From: Gamarada debralockiae
Lineage: Eukaryota > Ascomycota > Leotiomycetes > Helotiales > Hyphodiscaceae
Assembly: GCA_002803225.1 (NCBI GenBank)
Contig: NXFV01000503.1
Location: forward strand, 48,863-112,862
Reading direction: 5' to 3'
DNA length: 64,000 nt
The notes beneath the pieces are model-generated. The model saw only the letters and a program-made list of their open reading frames with translations, was not told the DNA's origin and ran no database searches. Below, piece after piece: positions 23,245 to 36,299 of the stretch. The position numbers and the translations under genes are program-made. Numbering within the stretch: position 1 is the first letter of the stretch; every line of letters begins with the position of its first letter.

Positions 23245-25288
23245 ATGAGCACGATGAGTAAATTCCGAGGAACTGGGAAATCGAAGACAAATGTACCTGC
23301 TCGGACAAATACAGGATCCTCCATTCGAGGCAAGATCTCTGCTCCAATAATGGCGGACGACGATGAATTTCCAATCAGGTTGCCAGGAACAGGTATAGCT
23401 ACTCCGCTAGGAAAGGATAGCATGGAGGAACAGTTGCGATTGCGATCATCCGCCGGCTCTGGACAAATTCTTCAACCAGATCGCATTGCCTCGAATGGCA
23501 TTGGAGGTTCACCAAGAGCAAGTCCACCACCTCAACCGTTACACGAACCACCACCTCCTCCAACAACGCAGTCAACTGCTTTGCGAACTTCTATGGCAAG
23601 CAACCCCTCTGGTTTAAATGACGGAAAGCCCCAACGAAAAAAGTCTTCCCTAGGATCCGTGTTCAGAAAGATCTTTGGAGGAAAGAAACGGAAGGATAGC
23701 TCGTCCTCGAGCACAGCAGCACAAGGCCCCGGTGGCTTTAGAGCCGGCCAGCATCGCAGTGTGAGTTCTGGGCGTCAAGCAGAATGTAAACATTGGCTAA
23801 TATATATAGGACCCGACTGCGTTGAACCGAAGCCCGAAAGACACTTCCCCAACCCAAAAGCGTTCGGCCTCCCTACCTATCAATGAGTTCAATCGAGCTT
23901 TACGTTCTCACTCAACCGTCATTGAAGACTTCCCTCTGCAAGACGATATGAACCGGGAATCTATACAAGCAGATGGACAAACGAGGCCACGGAGGGCCAC
24001 AACTCCAAGCAGGTTGTGGACGCCAAACAAAACTCCTGGATATGTGGATTGGACTGGTCTTTCACCTAGACCTGCAAGTACTCATGGCAGAGGTAGTAAG
24101 TTCATCAGTGAAGCAGAAGTCGATGCGGCTGTCGGCATTGCTGTTACCAGCGGCAGCCATCCGAACCGCAGATCAAGGAGTCTTGGCGAACTGAGGGGCA
24201 GTGCGACAGCGAACATCACAGCCAGGCGACGCAGTGATGAGATCAAGTACTGGCGAGAGAGTTATGACCCAGGATTACTCTCGCCCATGTCCTCGAACAA
24301 AGCGGAAGCAGAGGAGCCAATCCAATTAGACCCGCCAGAAATGCCACAGGAGGAAGTCCCTCAAGAGCAACTACAACCGTTTAATTTTGGCCCAATGGGT
24401 GAGATGGCTGGCATGAAGATCACTCAGGCTGCGAGTCTTGAAACCCGAGTCCAAAGGCTAGAAGATCGTATGCTTCAGATGGAAAGGGCCTTATCTCAAA
24501 TGCACCACGGGATGTCTATGGAGCCAGTGGCATTCCAGGATCCGCCCAAGAGAAACACCAAGAGAGATCGCAGCCTGCCGACGAATCGGCCAAGGACAGA
24601 CAACTCGGAAATTACCTTGCCCAACCAACGACGACACCGAGAGTTGCAGCCGCCACCAGATTCGGGGCCACATGGAAGCCAGAAGCGATCTTCGTCCTAT
24701 GGGAGTAGTCGACCCTCGACAATCTCGACGCAGCATTCGTATCATCCTTCTTTCGACAACTTCTCTCACCCCACACTCATCACTTCGGACGAGCAGACTC
24801 CTGTGAATACATCTCAAACGATGGGACGTCCACTTTCAACCTCCACAACTATTCGTGGTTTGCCTTCAAGCTCACCAAAGATGTCCAAAGATGCCCATTT
24901 GACAGGAGAACACTACACCGTCCTCACGAACATGATCCTCGCCGAGCAAGCTGCACGACAACACCTAGAAGCTGTCGTTCATGCCCTCCAACAGCAACTC
25001 CAAGATCTGCGTTCCTCCGGCGCAGGCTCATATCCAACTCCCGACTCCGACCTCGTAATAAAAGCCGGTGGGGGCAACGAATTCTCCACCTTCGAGCGAG
25101 ACGACAGCAGTGATGACGAAGGTCGCTATATCCTAGATGAATTCCAAACACCTAATGAGGAGCGCGGTAATTTCTCAGACGACATTTTTGGGGATGTTAA
25201 TAGTGGAGACATGAAGAGTGCGCCAAGGACGTTGAGTTTGAGTCAGATGACACTGGGAAAAGGGGTTCAGCCGAGTTTGAATTTTTAG
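23245..25288 (+). CDS. Fungal protein of unknown function, disordered with C-terminal coiled coil
   Basis: Two exons, 23245-23760 and 23810-25288, with a 49-nt intron (GTGAGT...TATAG); 664 aa. The N-terminal half is basic and Ser/Pro-rich, with a poly-Pro segment and a lysine-rich patch SLGSVFRKIFGGKKRK that could be an amphipathic membrane or nuclear signal. A short helix with heptads occurs near 370 (TRVQRLEDRMLQMERALSQM). A longer one occurs near 550 (EQAARQHLEAVVHALQQQLQ). An acidic tail follows. I do not recognise a catalytic domain. The architecture suggests a scaffold or cell-polarity/cytoskeletal protein, but that is a guess from composition. Confidence 0.8.
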
Positions 25289-26833
25289 CGAGAGCAATCT
25301 GAATTGAGTTGGAGATGATACCATGGGCTAATAATATACTAAGATAGTATTGTACTTGTATTGGCTTTGGAGTTTCGGGGAGCAGGGAGGCATGATTGAT
25401 GCATTGTAGGATATGACAGCATTTGCATAGCGAGCGTTCTTTTGTTGATAATCGTAAATTTCAAAGAATATTTCAAAGACTACTTTGACTGGTGAGTGCC
25501 AGTGCATTGAATGGTTCTAATGTGCATTGAACTGAGTTTGATGAGTTAGACCAAACTTGTGCGAACGAAGTCCACGTATTGGGACGACCACGAATCCTGG
25601 CTGATGGCTGCGAGAGGCTTGGGTTGGATTAGTTCGGTATAGAGGATTATGACTGGTGCCAGCACTTGCTCCTTCTCAACATTTTTGACGAAGCCCGGAA
25701 CATGACACCCAGAGACTCCTAGGCCACCTGCGCACTCCTTGGCTGACCATGGCATTCGTGTGGGCTCGGGTGATGGAAGAGAACGTCCCGAAGAGGAAAG
25801 AAACGGGGAGGCGGATTTTTGGCCTCAGGACCAAGGACCAGAGATGGAGAACTTTCTCGAAGGCTCTCAACTGTGTGACCGTTCTTTTTGTTTCAGTGAT
25901 TCAAGAAAAGAATTTTGGTGTGCACAAGCAATCTCGATATCCGCGACTCTGAGCGGGGAAAGAGAATAAGCGGTTGAATCTCCTCTCACTTAGGGGAATA
26001 TTTAGCAATTCTCAAATGCTCATTCAGGCTGAACAATTGATATCTCATATCCAAACCAGGGCGGTATTTCACTGTGGGTATCAAGATTGAAAGCCGTCGC
26101 ATACATGTTCATGTGTGGTCTCGGTTATGGAGTCGGAAAGGGGAAGGAAGGGCCGCCTGATCGGAAGTCCCCTCTCTCGGATTAGTATTTTTCGCGGGCC
26201 AAGGATTTTCTAAACTTTTCTTCATAACTCGCCTTGTGGACGAGCGAAGGTGAGTCTGGGAGAGGACGCGACACCATCATCATGAAAGCATGCGAATGTA
26301 TCTCTAAGGATATGCCACAAGTACCTCCTGCCTCCGTACTTTTCATCAAAATCATGAGTTCAACGAGCTGCGGTCACAAAGACCTGTCCCGGAAAAGGCC
26401 CTATCATCAATCTCGTGGCCCATCAAAAGACACTTCTCTATCCTACTTCTCACTCCTGTTTATTTCCCAGAGTTCTCTGATTTCAGTTATATTGATGTGT
26501 AATGCCATGGCTCGTAATTTCCATGCCCTCCGCCAAGTTTTGAGTTCAGTCCTTCGTCGTGTTATTTATCTCGCGAAGCTTCAATTGGCAATCATGATGG
26601 AACCCGCAGACCATGAGTTCCTTTCCCATCTTCGACCTCATTTAAGCGGTTGAGTTTTGTAAATACTAGCTATTCCCATCTCACCGAGCTTTGAAGCTAC
26701 CTCATTATTTGCTTGTCCTCCATACGCTACCTAAGCACCTGAGCTTCATATCATTCTCGCTCACCTCTCCTCTACCGCTCTGCTGCTCCTACACTCCCTC
26801 ATAAAATCATCCTTCGACTTCATTGTGTCGACT
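25289..26833. other. Gene-poor stretch
   Basis: 3' UTR and 1.5 kb of spacer with no supported gene. Several short frames overlap on both strands without coding character. Confidence 0.35.
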
Positions 26834-28018
26834 ATGTTTGCCAACGGCCCAGGTCCGCCATCCTTCTCTAGCTCTGACCTTGCTATCAGATCTGGGGATT
26901 CAGCTGCTACATATGCTGGACCGGAGACCAGCGATATTGTCATGTCGTTAGCAGGGTTGTTTGGTGTTATCACGCCAAGTGCCTGCCTCGGAGTGTCAAT
27001 ATCTGCGCACGTTGCTTGGACCTTCCAGATTTCCTTTCAGGCGTTTCCTATTGAAATACCAGACAAAGGAGCTCGCGGACTATAGATCCTGCGCTATGCT
27101 TAAGACTATTCGGCAGACTCGCTCTCTACTTCAACTCTCGATGGTGCACGTACTCGTCCTTATTATATTCTTCTTGGCATTGGGTTTCTGTACCTCTGCT
27201 CTGCTATTGTATTTCGACATAAGAATTACAATGAAACGACGTGTCAAGCAGCCGGATTTCTCTGTCTGACCTTCTACCTGGGTCAGAAGTATGCTCTCTA
27301 CCGTGCGTATTCTCCGAGCCACTTCTTCCTCTTCCAGGTTGTTTCAGGAACGGCGAGACAAGAGCCACCTCCCAAAACATACTTCACGTCCCTTCAACAA
27401 ACCCGGTCTTCTCAATTCTATCTCGAAGAAGTAACACTAACTCTGAGGTCCTGCGCAGTCTCCCTTGTTGAACGCACTCATACTGCTATCTCAAGACCAC
27501 GTAACGCAGATCCAATCTACCTTGCCGGTCTTCTCTTCATACTGTTGGCTTCACGGCCATAGGGATCGTGCGCTTCGTATATTTGGTTGCAAGGTACGGA
27601 TCACTCTGCCACATAGGGTTTCACAGACCAGTCTGAGCCGCCTTCCTGGGTTGGGATGTGTTTGTGATGAATTCCTCACGTTCGTTTTCTTACACCACAT
27701 ACGGGAATTTCTTGTGGGTGGAGTAACAATGATTCTCGCTCCAATTCCTCCTATTCGTCGGCTTCTGCAGCGTCACAAAGGCGCTGACGAGCCCCATCAT
27801 CATTTGGAATGGTCAAAATGCCACATGAACGACTTGTCCACATCATTCGAAAAACATTCTGGGCTTGCCTCTCCATTCTTGTACGGACAGTCACGAACTT
27901 GACTATCTTGTTGGTCTATGCAGGCATCGAGGAAGTATGGGCATGTCTTACAGCCTGCAAGCTGAACTGTACATATGACAATGCCACCGAGCTCATTAGC
28001 CCTGGTACTGCATCTTGA
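26834..28018 (+). pseudogene. Broken polytopic membrane protein of a fungal family
   Basis: A series of membrane-spanning segments can be read in changing frames. IGFLYLCSAIVFRHKNYNET leads into CQAAGFLCLTFYLGQKYALY. A GT-AG intron (27303-27458) then joins LSLVERTHTAISRPRNADP and YLAGLLFILLA. Near 27550 a one-base loss shifts to TAIGIVRFVYLVARYGSLCH. TGA at 27634-27636 interrupts it. Further frame shifts occur near 27665 and 27790-27815 before RKTFWACLSILVRTVTNLT and the end at 28018. The KYALYLSLVER and DPIYLAGL pieces resemble an uncharacterised multi-span fungal protein family. With at least three indels and one nonsense codon it is not functional. Confidence 0.55.
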
Positions 28019-29626
28019 TATGTATGTGGGCTAATATCAATTCTAGCCCTGTGGGCAGTAATCATCATTTTCTGGCCAACGCACTCAGCCTCTGATTGTC
28101 TCACGAAGGAGCCTTCTCTCAACCAAGTCCAGGATTGTATCTCGTGATCTTAGAGTGGCTGTGCTGAGCAAGTTCAAAGGCATCGGCAATACTTGAGAAT
28201 CTTTCCCATCTATATCACAGTGATTTGCGTGGATGCTTGATCCGAGGAGTCCAAATTTCGCTCAGTGCGAGGGCAGAGACTGGGGAGAGGACTAGAAGGA
28301 GGGACATGCCGTCCAACAAGCGTTGATAGAAGTAGGAGCGTTTATGGTCGTAGAAATTGATTTGATAGTATTGAAATGGACGACTGTGTAAAGCTGGGTT
28401 TGATTCCGGTCGTGGAGAGAAGAAGTTGCAGACGGCATTCATTTGACGAGAGGAACGGTTTACGGTCTAGAATGCATATGAATTCGGGAGTCCACAGACA
28501 TAGCCGTTTAAAAGCTGCTTCAAAAGTCTCGTTGTGTCTAAAAAACCTATGAGGGAAGAGTCCATTCAACCAAGTCCATTCAGAGTCATGCGAAGGGCAG
28601 TCTGGTTTTCATCCACGCCGGATACCAAGATCGAATGTGTTTCCTCTCTCAACTCTCAGCAGCCTCTTAATTTATGTCAAGCCGTCAGACCTGCACCCCT
28701 GGACATTCATGGATCTTTGGAGCCATCGGGTGGAAGCTCTTCAATGGTACCTCAAATCCAGTCCTGAATCTTCACTGTCCACTTCGAAGTCAACTCTTGG
28801 ACTTGAGATTTCGTAGTCACTGGACAACCCCAAATCCCAGTGACGAACAAGCTTCTTGACACGAAAGAGTCTCTAGTTTCTAGTCAAATGAAAGACTGAT
28901 CCCCGGAATCTATAATTTCCAGGGAACAAAGCTCCGTCCCGAACAGATACAGTAGTGAATTCTTGTGGACTGATCGAGTGCTCAAGCAGTAACTGCTTCA
29001 ACTTTCTGTTCAGTAATCGAGGCTTAGCGCTAGCTTTCATTCCCTTACCCTCCAACTTCTGATTTGTTCGAGCATTTTCGATCCACTACACGCCCCGAAA
29101 CGAAAGTCAAAGACCCCAGACACTACGATGTTCCTACTCCTTCAGCTCTCACCCATTTGCACATACCAATCGCCTATCAAACACATAATGCAACGACCAC
29201 GAAACTTCGCGAAAGCAGTGAGAAATATCTCGACCCATGACAAACCCCCTCTTCACATACAACAAAAATAAAAAAGCAACAAAAAAACTCGATTCCACCA
29301 CTGCATTCTCCCTGCATCAAGCACTCTCTCCTGCATACAAAAAGGGTGCCAGTTCAAAAGCCACGCATAGGGCACGCACACCTCACAAAACGCTCTCAAA
29401 TCATCTGCCGCGGCCAAAAGCGCTCATCCTGCCCAATTAGGCCAGATCCGATACACCTCGGTTTTCACCGCCCTTTCGGACGTTTCAACTTTTTACCACC
29501 TGTCTTTTAGGGATATCGCCACAATCTCATCCTTATTTTCCTTCTTTGATGCATGTTTTTTAATCTCGTCATATGTTTTCCAATTGTGTGGGTGGTTTTG
29601 TTTTCTTTTGAACGGTTGGAGCGGAG
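28019..29626. other. Intergenic, no defensible gene
   Basis: About 1.6 kb. On the minus strand 28570-28340 a frame reads LNGLFPHRFFRHNETFEAAF and looks somewhat protein-like, but I could not connect it to a start or a family. The last 350 bp are A/C-rich, as in a promoter and leader. Confidence 0.3.
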
Positions 29627-30942
29627 ATGGTGCGCAACCGAAGAAGCAATTCTGTGGCTAGAGGCGCCCCTGGGGAAAAGAAATTCAAGCCGTTACGTCT
29701 AAGGTTGTGGAAAGAGTTGGGTGGGTGAGACATCATTATAAATTTTGGAGTTGGAGGGTGTGCAGCTACTGATAACAGGTGTAGAGATTTGGCAGCAGTG
29801 AGTTTCGTCTTGTCATAGAAATGGGATGGATCAGGTGACTCAAGTTTTGAAGGGAGGACAATCACTTTATTGAGACGGGATATCGGTGTGTTATTTGTAA
29901 AGTCTTGGTTGAGGTTACTTGGGGCTGACTTGATGAAGAGAAGCGTCCCGATCACTCTCTGCTTGCTTCCATAGCTGGACGTATATTCACAATGAAACGG
30001 GTAGACTTCATCGCCATCGCATTTCACTTGGGGTCCTCATGCTCACCCATCTTCTGCAGTCAATATCTATTCGCATCTCATCGGAGCAGCCTTGTTTGTA
30101 GCTCTACCCCTATATATCTTCAAAGCGGAAATACCACCTCGCTATCTCGTAGCCACGACAGAAGATATCATTGTCTGCGCCATCTATTTCACTGGCGTAA
30201 CAATATGTTTCTGCCTGTCAGCAATGTTCGACAAGCTCTCCCTTTCAAAGACACTTGAAACTGAAACTTCATTACAGATACCACACGGTGATGAACCACA
30301 GCCGAGAAATGGACACACTTGGAGCTCAACTGGACTTCCAAGGCGTCATCCTTTTGATGTGGGGAGCAACTGTTCCTCTCATCTTCTACGGCTTCTCTTG
30401 TGATGTGGAGCTCCGCTGGGATTATTGGAAATTGGTGAGATCTTCCACCCACTCGTTGCTGCAAGACTGATAGAGAAAAGCTTTCGGGTCTAGCGGTCAC
30501 TTGCTCGCTTTCAACTTTCCAGCCTCGCTTTCGAGATCCATATCTCCGTCCCGTCCGCGCAGCGACTTTTGGGAGTTTGGCGCTCTGCACTATGGTGCCT
30601 GTCTTCCATGGGGTGTATAAATACGGATGGTATGTTCAGAATCAGAGGATGGGTATCTCGTGGGTTATGGTCACGCTTGTGTTGAATTTTGGAGGTGCCA
30701 CGGCTTATGCTCTGAAGGTAGGTTGAGCCCGGCTCATGAGCACGCGAGACGGTATCAGAAGAAACCAAGAGGTAACTTGAAAACAGATTCCTGAACGGTG
30801 GTGCAAGAAGAGATTCGATATCCTGGGTGCCAGCCATCAGATCTTCCACGTAATGGTTGTACTGGCTGCTCTTACGTTCACTGGAGGCATCTTGCAAGCT
30901 TTCGACTTTGCGCATGCACATGACGTGTCATACCAGAGATAG
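29627..30942 (+). CDS. izh1: PAQR/Izh-family seven-span membrane receptor (adiponectin-receptor/hemolysin III-like)
   Basis: Eight exons: 29627-29720, 29779-29797, 29853-29885, 29939-30000, 30060-30225, 30278-30434, 30481-30717 and 30787-30942. Exon 2 is only 19 nt. Introns are 46-69 nt; intron 5 has a weak GTTCGA donor. All phases agree, giving 307 aa. The family path is clear: WQQEDNHFIETGYR, SWTYIHNETVNIYSHLIGAA, a series of hydrophobic spans, SAIYHTVMNHSREMDTLG (first metal-binding His), PRFRDPYLRPVRAATFG, and ASHQIFHVMVVLAAL (the HxxxH pair). Yeast Izh proteins affect zinc and sterol homeostasis, and PAQR proteins are linked to ceramidase activity. Substrate here is not determinable. Confidence 0.85.
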
Positions 30943-31530
30943 AACAGTTTGCGGCTGAAGATACGTGCAAATTGCCAATACTTGGCCCACTTCATAAACT
31001 TCAATTGAGTTGGACTTACGTTACAAAGACGTCGTCCCGAGTATTGTTCCAAGCAAACACAGCCACGCGGACCTTGATCCCACTAGCTACCATGACTGTG
31101 GAGAAGTGAAGGACAGGAAGAGGATACCAAAGCATGAATCACGTTACTTGAAATAGATATCGACTTCATGCAACTGTGCATAAGTTTAATGATCATCAGA
31201 TGGCAGTCGAACCTCTTCCCCACGGTGATTCCTTATCAGGACCTGCCGCACTGCCGACCGATGGACAGAGTCCCAATTTTCCTTCTTCACGAAACTTCTC
31301 GAAGGCCACATTTTCAGGGTTCCGCCAATTAACAATTAACTTGCGTCGGGGGCAAGGTTAACTTTAAGAAAGTTCTCCGGCGCTAGCAGGAGAGTGATCT
31401 TCGATAGCTAAATGCCGAGGGTGTAACAATTCTAAGGCATCCTGGACTTCCCAAATGCGGAGAGATCTTCAGACGCTCTACAGTACTACTACGTACTGGT
31501 ACTGCTTTATCAATCCACATGGGATTAAAT
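30943..31530. other. Intergenic region 3' of the PAQR gene
   Basis: No gene recognised. The stretch leads into the hairpin element at 31531. Confidence 0.35.
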
Positions 31531-31665
31531 CTTAGATTCGTCGCCACAATTCACTCCACTTTCTAGCCAATCATAGAGCTCTATTTAAAAAGCTACTCCA
31601 CTTATTTTCAAAAGGAGCTCTGTGATTGGCTAGAAATTGGAGTGAATTGTGGCGACGAATCTAAG
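31531..31665. mobile_element. MITE-like perfect-scale hairpin (terminal inverted repeats over most of its length)
   Basis: Positions 31531-31581 and 31615-31665 are inverted copies of each other, 51 bp each with about two mismatches, separated by 33 bp. The arms begin with CTTAGATTCGTCGCC and end inward at GAGCTC. TTAA occurs just outside both ends (31525-31528 and 31666-31669), two bases off on the left, as a target duplication might leave. No coding sequence is inside. Size and structure fit a small non-autonomous DNA transposon; a transcribed hairpin or terminator is the alternative. Confidence 0.7.
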
Positions 31666-34600
31666 TTAATAAGCCGGGGGAAATAGTACAGTAGATCACA
31701 ATAACATTTACAGTAATTGACAGGAGAAGCAGACAGTGTTGAAGGGTCGACTTTTCATCCGGATAAACATTTACTGTTTCATTTGTTCAGGATGGATCGA
31801 AAAATGGTGTGCCCATTAAATCATGACGCTTCCATCTGTTGTGATTCTCGCAAAATACAACCTTGGTGGAGGATGGATCAAACCGTTGGAAACGCTGCAC
31901 ACGCACGTGGGTCAATATGCATTTGACCGAATCCGGTATCAAATCTTCCCTTCTTCATGCAGGTCCAAATTTGCCACCGAGTACCTTGCCAGTCTAGCAC
32001 CAGAAGAGAATCCGGGGGAAATTGCAATTGTGAGATTCTCGACCAGCATCGGCGAATTTTCCCAACCATTAAGTAAATAGAGCGGTTTGGTTCTTTGGGA
32101 ATAGTAGATAGTCGTCTAGCCTAGACAAATTATTGTAGGACAACTGCTTGGGAAGAGATCTACGACCCGCTCATGGTGTGTTTTTGATTGCCATCATCTA
32201 ACTCTTGAGCACGTGTGTGGGGCTTGAACTGATGAGGAAGCTGTGAGAGAAGAATTATCAACCCACGTTGGAGAGACTGTTCCCATCATGCGGTAAAGTG
32301 GGCACTGAGCGGGTCTTACAGGGACATCTTCCCACGTTTGAATTGTTCCAAAGAGTTGGGACAATTTTTCCATTTCCCTTTTCTAACGCCCATTGTAAGT
32401 CCTCGAAGCACCCACATGCAGCGATACTTCACGGCACTATCGTGGGCCACAGTAATAAATCCCGAGGCCTTTGGGACTTTGGGAGTCTGATCCGGACCCG
32501 CGAGTGGGGTCCTGAAACCCTGTTAGAAAGGATTGTTGGCTGGATTTACCAAAACTCCAGATCATAAGTGGGCCGTTGACCTTGACCCGAGGAACTCGTC
32601 CATTGCTAATCGATATGACACGGCACGAAGCGAATCAGACTTCAGATGGCAGATGGGTCTGGACCGAGTGCAGACTGAACAGAGTTGAAGAAGTGTGTTG
32701 TTTGACTTCTGGATGGCTTCCTCATGGCAACGCCCATATTCCTGAAACTTGAATGCACTCATTTGCATCATGGCACGCCAAAGGTGCAGCTGCATGCAAA
32801 AACTTGAAGTTCGACTTGTTCGGCCTCGGAAGGCGACTCCGTACCTGCATTTGTTCCTGCAGTAGACCAGGGTGCAGGAAACCGGACAGCGAGTCCCGCG
32901 ATTGGTGGTGCAAGGTGCATGGTCGGCAAGACGGTTCCCTTACCCTTGCAGGTCCGCGACTTCCTGGCCTGCGACACGGGATCCCAGGAGATGCCCACCA
33001 AGCGTGATCCAGCTCCTCCTTCTGGAAGTCCACCGAAGAAATTTGCTGCACAAAACGAATCATAGCATAACTTGGTGCAGACCGTCAAGTGAGGATAAAG
33101 CCAAGAGTTTTGAACGATGCAACGATATGCAAGACCAGTTCACGCCCACAATTCCACTCGCCACTCACATTCTCACTCGCACGACTCCTAACAAAAGCAG
33201 CGACGACTCAGGCGAAAATTCGGAGCGCTTCGACCTATCTTTAGGTCACCTGCGCACATCTTGCATTAGCCAATGCATTGCTGTTATGCAAGATGCCCGC
33301 GACAGCCAAATGAGTGTGGCACAGCCAACTCTGGAAAAGCGAAATGAAAGAGTCAAGTCGTAGGTTCTGGGCGACACGCTGCACAGATGTGCGTGTGGTT
33401 GCACAAGTCAGACTGGCGCATTTGCCAGGTCTGAGTAGTAGATTTTACCTTTGGGGGCGCGAATGGCTATCACACGAATCATGCTCCTATCAGGCGACGG
33501 CGGGAGCGAAGCCTCGGGTCGTGCGGGTTGATATCGTCGTATCGATAAGATTTTCTTCCGTAGTGTATCCAGCCTGGAGAACCTGGATGGGTCATCATGG
33601 GTCGACCAAGACAAGACGGCCTTTTCTTGGGTCCCAACCTTTCATCCATTCTTCTCAAACGGCTGCGCAAGGTATCATGAAGAGTTTTGACCAGCGAACG
33701 AAAGACGATCTGTCAAGGCGCTTTCCCTTTACGCCACTGGCCTGTAAGACGGCTTGAATTAATCGATTTCCTGATAGGTCATCTATCTTTGAAGCCGTTG
33801 ATCGCCTCCTTCCTCACTGCTCATAAAAAAAAACAAAGGGGCGGCTCGCGGTTGGGCAGCGAGCCTGAAAAGGCACCGACGCGGGTTTCAATCCGTGGAA
33901 GTGATTTGGTGGCACCAGTCTGCTTGTCTCTGTTCCTGCAGGAAGCCTCTTGAAGAGGGTGGACTGTTCCCCTTGCACCTTTCCCGGTGTGCTTTGCCTG
34001 AACAATGATATATCACTGCCGAAGAGATACCAAATGAAAAATTGTTAAACGTCTATTGAACAATAAAATAGTATACTGGTGACGTACGTCTACAGCAAAG
34101 CCATCCTCCGTACAAAATCGGGGCTGTATGTTTGTCAACCAACTCGAAATCGTCGTCAGCTCTTCTCCCATCCTCTGGATGCTGAAAATTGGCTGAACTG
34201 CTAATGTTTCGTGTTTCATGCAATCGCGGTCTTCCCCACATTGCTGATCGCATCGTTGGTAGGCGTAGCGGGGCAACATCCTCGAAGAGGGAGCTGAGAG
34301 AAGGCTGGACTCCAATGGGTCGCTATCGATACTGATAGAGCGATACGATGTGGATGGAGGGGCAATCATGACAGGGCGTCAAAGACGGTAGGACAGCGGC
34401 GAGGGTTGATAGGATATGAAATGTGGCCAATAATTCAGGTAGCGAAGTTGACTTGGATAATTACATTATCGCCCGTGCACAACTGTCATCCAAAGGTCTA
34501 TGTTGGTGGTGTGGCTCGCGGCGTGAGTGGTTATCGACGTGTTTCGCGTCTCGCTGTTCAGTGTGTCTTTTACAGCATCCTGTCGAATGAGATCAGAGCT

Positions 34601-36216
34601 TGAAAACAATTTTGTTTCTCCTGCCTGACCCGGTTCGCGTGGCTGCAGTTGAGGCCGGAGAAGCCGCATGAGGGCGCGATTTTTTGAGGCGCAGGATTGC
34701 ATGACGCCGCAATAAGAGAGCCCTTGTAGAGAACCTCAATGCTGTGGGTTGAGTGGGCTGTGCGATTCAGAACGTCAGATCGACGACTTGAGACTCGTCG
34801 AATATTTTCAAATGGATGCAGAAAGAGGCTAGACTATCTTCTTTGGTCGAATCATAGCTGTCGCGGCTGGGGAGCTCTGTAATAATTATCGATTTTTGAG
34901 AAGCACAGGGAAGACTCTCTCGTTGGCTGCTTTTCTTGCCTCTCCGATGATTCGAGACTCTGATTCTGTAGAGACTGCTGAGTGCTCAATGCTGCATTGC
35001 TTTGCGTGTCGCTCGCAATTTCCCTCGCTCAGGTATAATCCACTATCAATCACGATGGAACAAATGCCTCTGTAGCCACAACCACCAACGAGCAGGACGA
35101 TAGTTAGACCCTCACCAACAGCATCATGGTCTGTTTCATCGTTTGGTGCTGAGAAATTCCATTAGCCAGCAGCCGAGGTGACGCGGTGCACGTTGCTGGA
35201 AGTCGTATGGATAATACGAGTAATGCTCATCTAGCTCGCTCGGGCTTATGCGTGCATATTACTGGTACAAACCACCGCTCTTTCGTGTGCGTCTTGAGTG
35301 CTCGCCGCTTTGAGAGAGAACCAGCTTTCATGAGTGGTGTGAGTGATTTGTCCAAAAGGCCCTAGAGAGTCGATCCTAGTAGAGACGGCCCAACCATGTC
35401 ACGCCACTGCTCTCTCTGCGCCCACATCAAGCTTAGCCCGCACCCATGGCCGCTCCTCTAAAGTTCCCGGAGAATCATCAACTCTGTATGGCAGTAGCGT
35501 CGAACACGAAGGAACCAGGATCCTGACCCAAGCAACTCGATTTAGAAATTTGTAGCCTATCCATCCCATCTTATGCTGCCGGCTCCCCCAGACAGGGTCC
35601 CTGTACGCGGACTCAACACCATTGCTTTCTTGTTCCTGGCCCACCCGTTTCCCATGCCTTCATGTCTGTCCTAACCTCTTTAGTCCCACTGCCTATCTTG
35701 CCTTCTATCACACTCGTTCATCTCTGAACTTTTTTACTTTATTCGCAGGGTCCCGTCACCACATTCGTTTTGCCGTCGTTCAGGTTTATCCTCCATCACC
35801 ACCAACCATTCTTCTTATACCGACAACCGGTTTCCCTTTTGTACCTCGACTTTTTGGAACATCTTCGATTTGTGCTTCTGTCTTATAGCCTCCTCGAACT
35901 TCTTCCGTACCTTCCTTTTGCATTCTGCTGTCGTTTCGTCGTCGATAATACCAAAGATTCACAGTTTCGACCACGCCCGCCCTCGACGAGCCTATGTATA
36001 ATCAGTCACCTCAACAATACATCTATTAGACAGTCTTTGGTAACCCCAAAACTGTTGTCCAGTCACTCCCTACAAACCAGTTTCTTAGAAATTCTCGAGC
36101 ATCAACACCTTCCGGACTCATTTCCTCCAAGTATCACGAACCAGCATATCGTCAACGTTTCAAACGTGCCTTAATCGAACAACTCAAAACGAATCATCGA
36201 AATCGAAACTAACTAG
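31666..36216. other. Long gene-poor region upstream of the Msn2-like gene
   Basis: About 4.5 kb with no supportable gene. Frames of 60-160 codons on both strands overlap each other and show no family motif. The last 600 bp (from about 35620) are pyrimidine-rich and look like a long promoter and 5' leader of the transcription factor gene. Such long leaders are usual for fungal regulators. Confidence 0.35.
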
Positions 36217-36288
36217 GTATGTTTTGTTCGTTGTGCTGTGGTATCATGAGGTGTTGAAGTGTCGAAGAATGCAACTGACGTATTGCAG
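36217..36288 (+). other. Probable 5'-UTR intron of the Msn2-like gene
   Basis: A consensus GTATGT donor at 36217 and TATTGCAG ending at 36288 define a 72-nt intron that finishes 11 bases before the ATG at 36300. It interrupts no coding sequence. Confidence 0.6.
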
Positions 36289-36299
36289 TCCCTAGCATC

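Noticed and set aside
25546..25969. Short open frames on both strands near 25.7 kb
   Set aside because: They are mutual shadows without any supporting feature.
30189..30590. Minus-strand open frame of 133 codons over the PAQR gene
   Set aside because: It is the reverse-strand shadow of PAQR exons and has no family features.
32722..33363. Overlapping open frames of 84-163 codons on both strands
   Set aside because: They overlap each other and show no motifs, introns or homology I recognise.
33835..33900. tRNA-like words (GGGTTTCAATCC after a GC-rich stem-like stretch)
   Set aside because: No complete A box or cloverleaf pairing could be drawn.
33837..34362. Three STRE-like AGGGG/CCCCT sites upstream of the Msn2-like gene
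   Set aside because: They are about 2 kb or more from the start codon and a 5-base motif is expected by chance; autoregulation cannot be argued.
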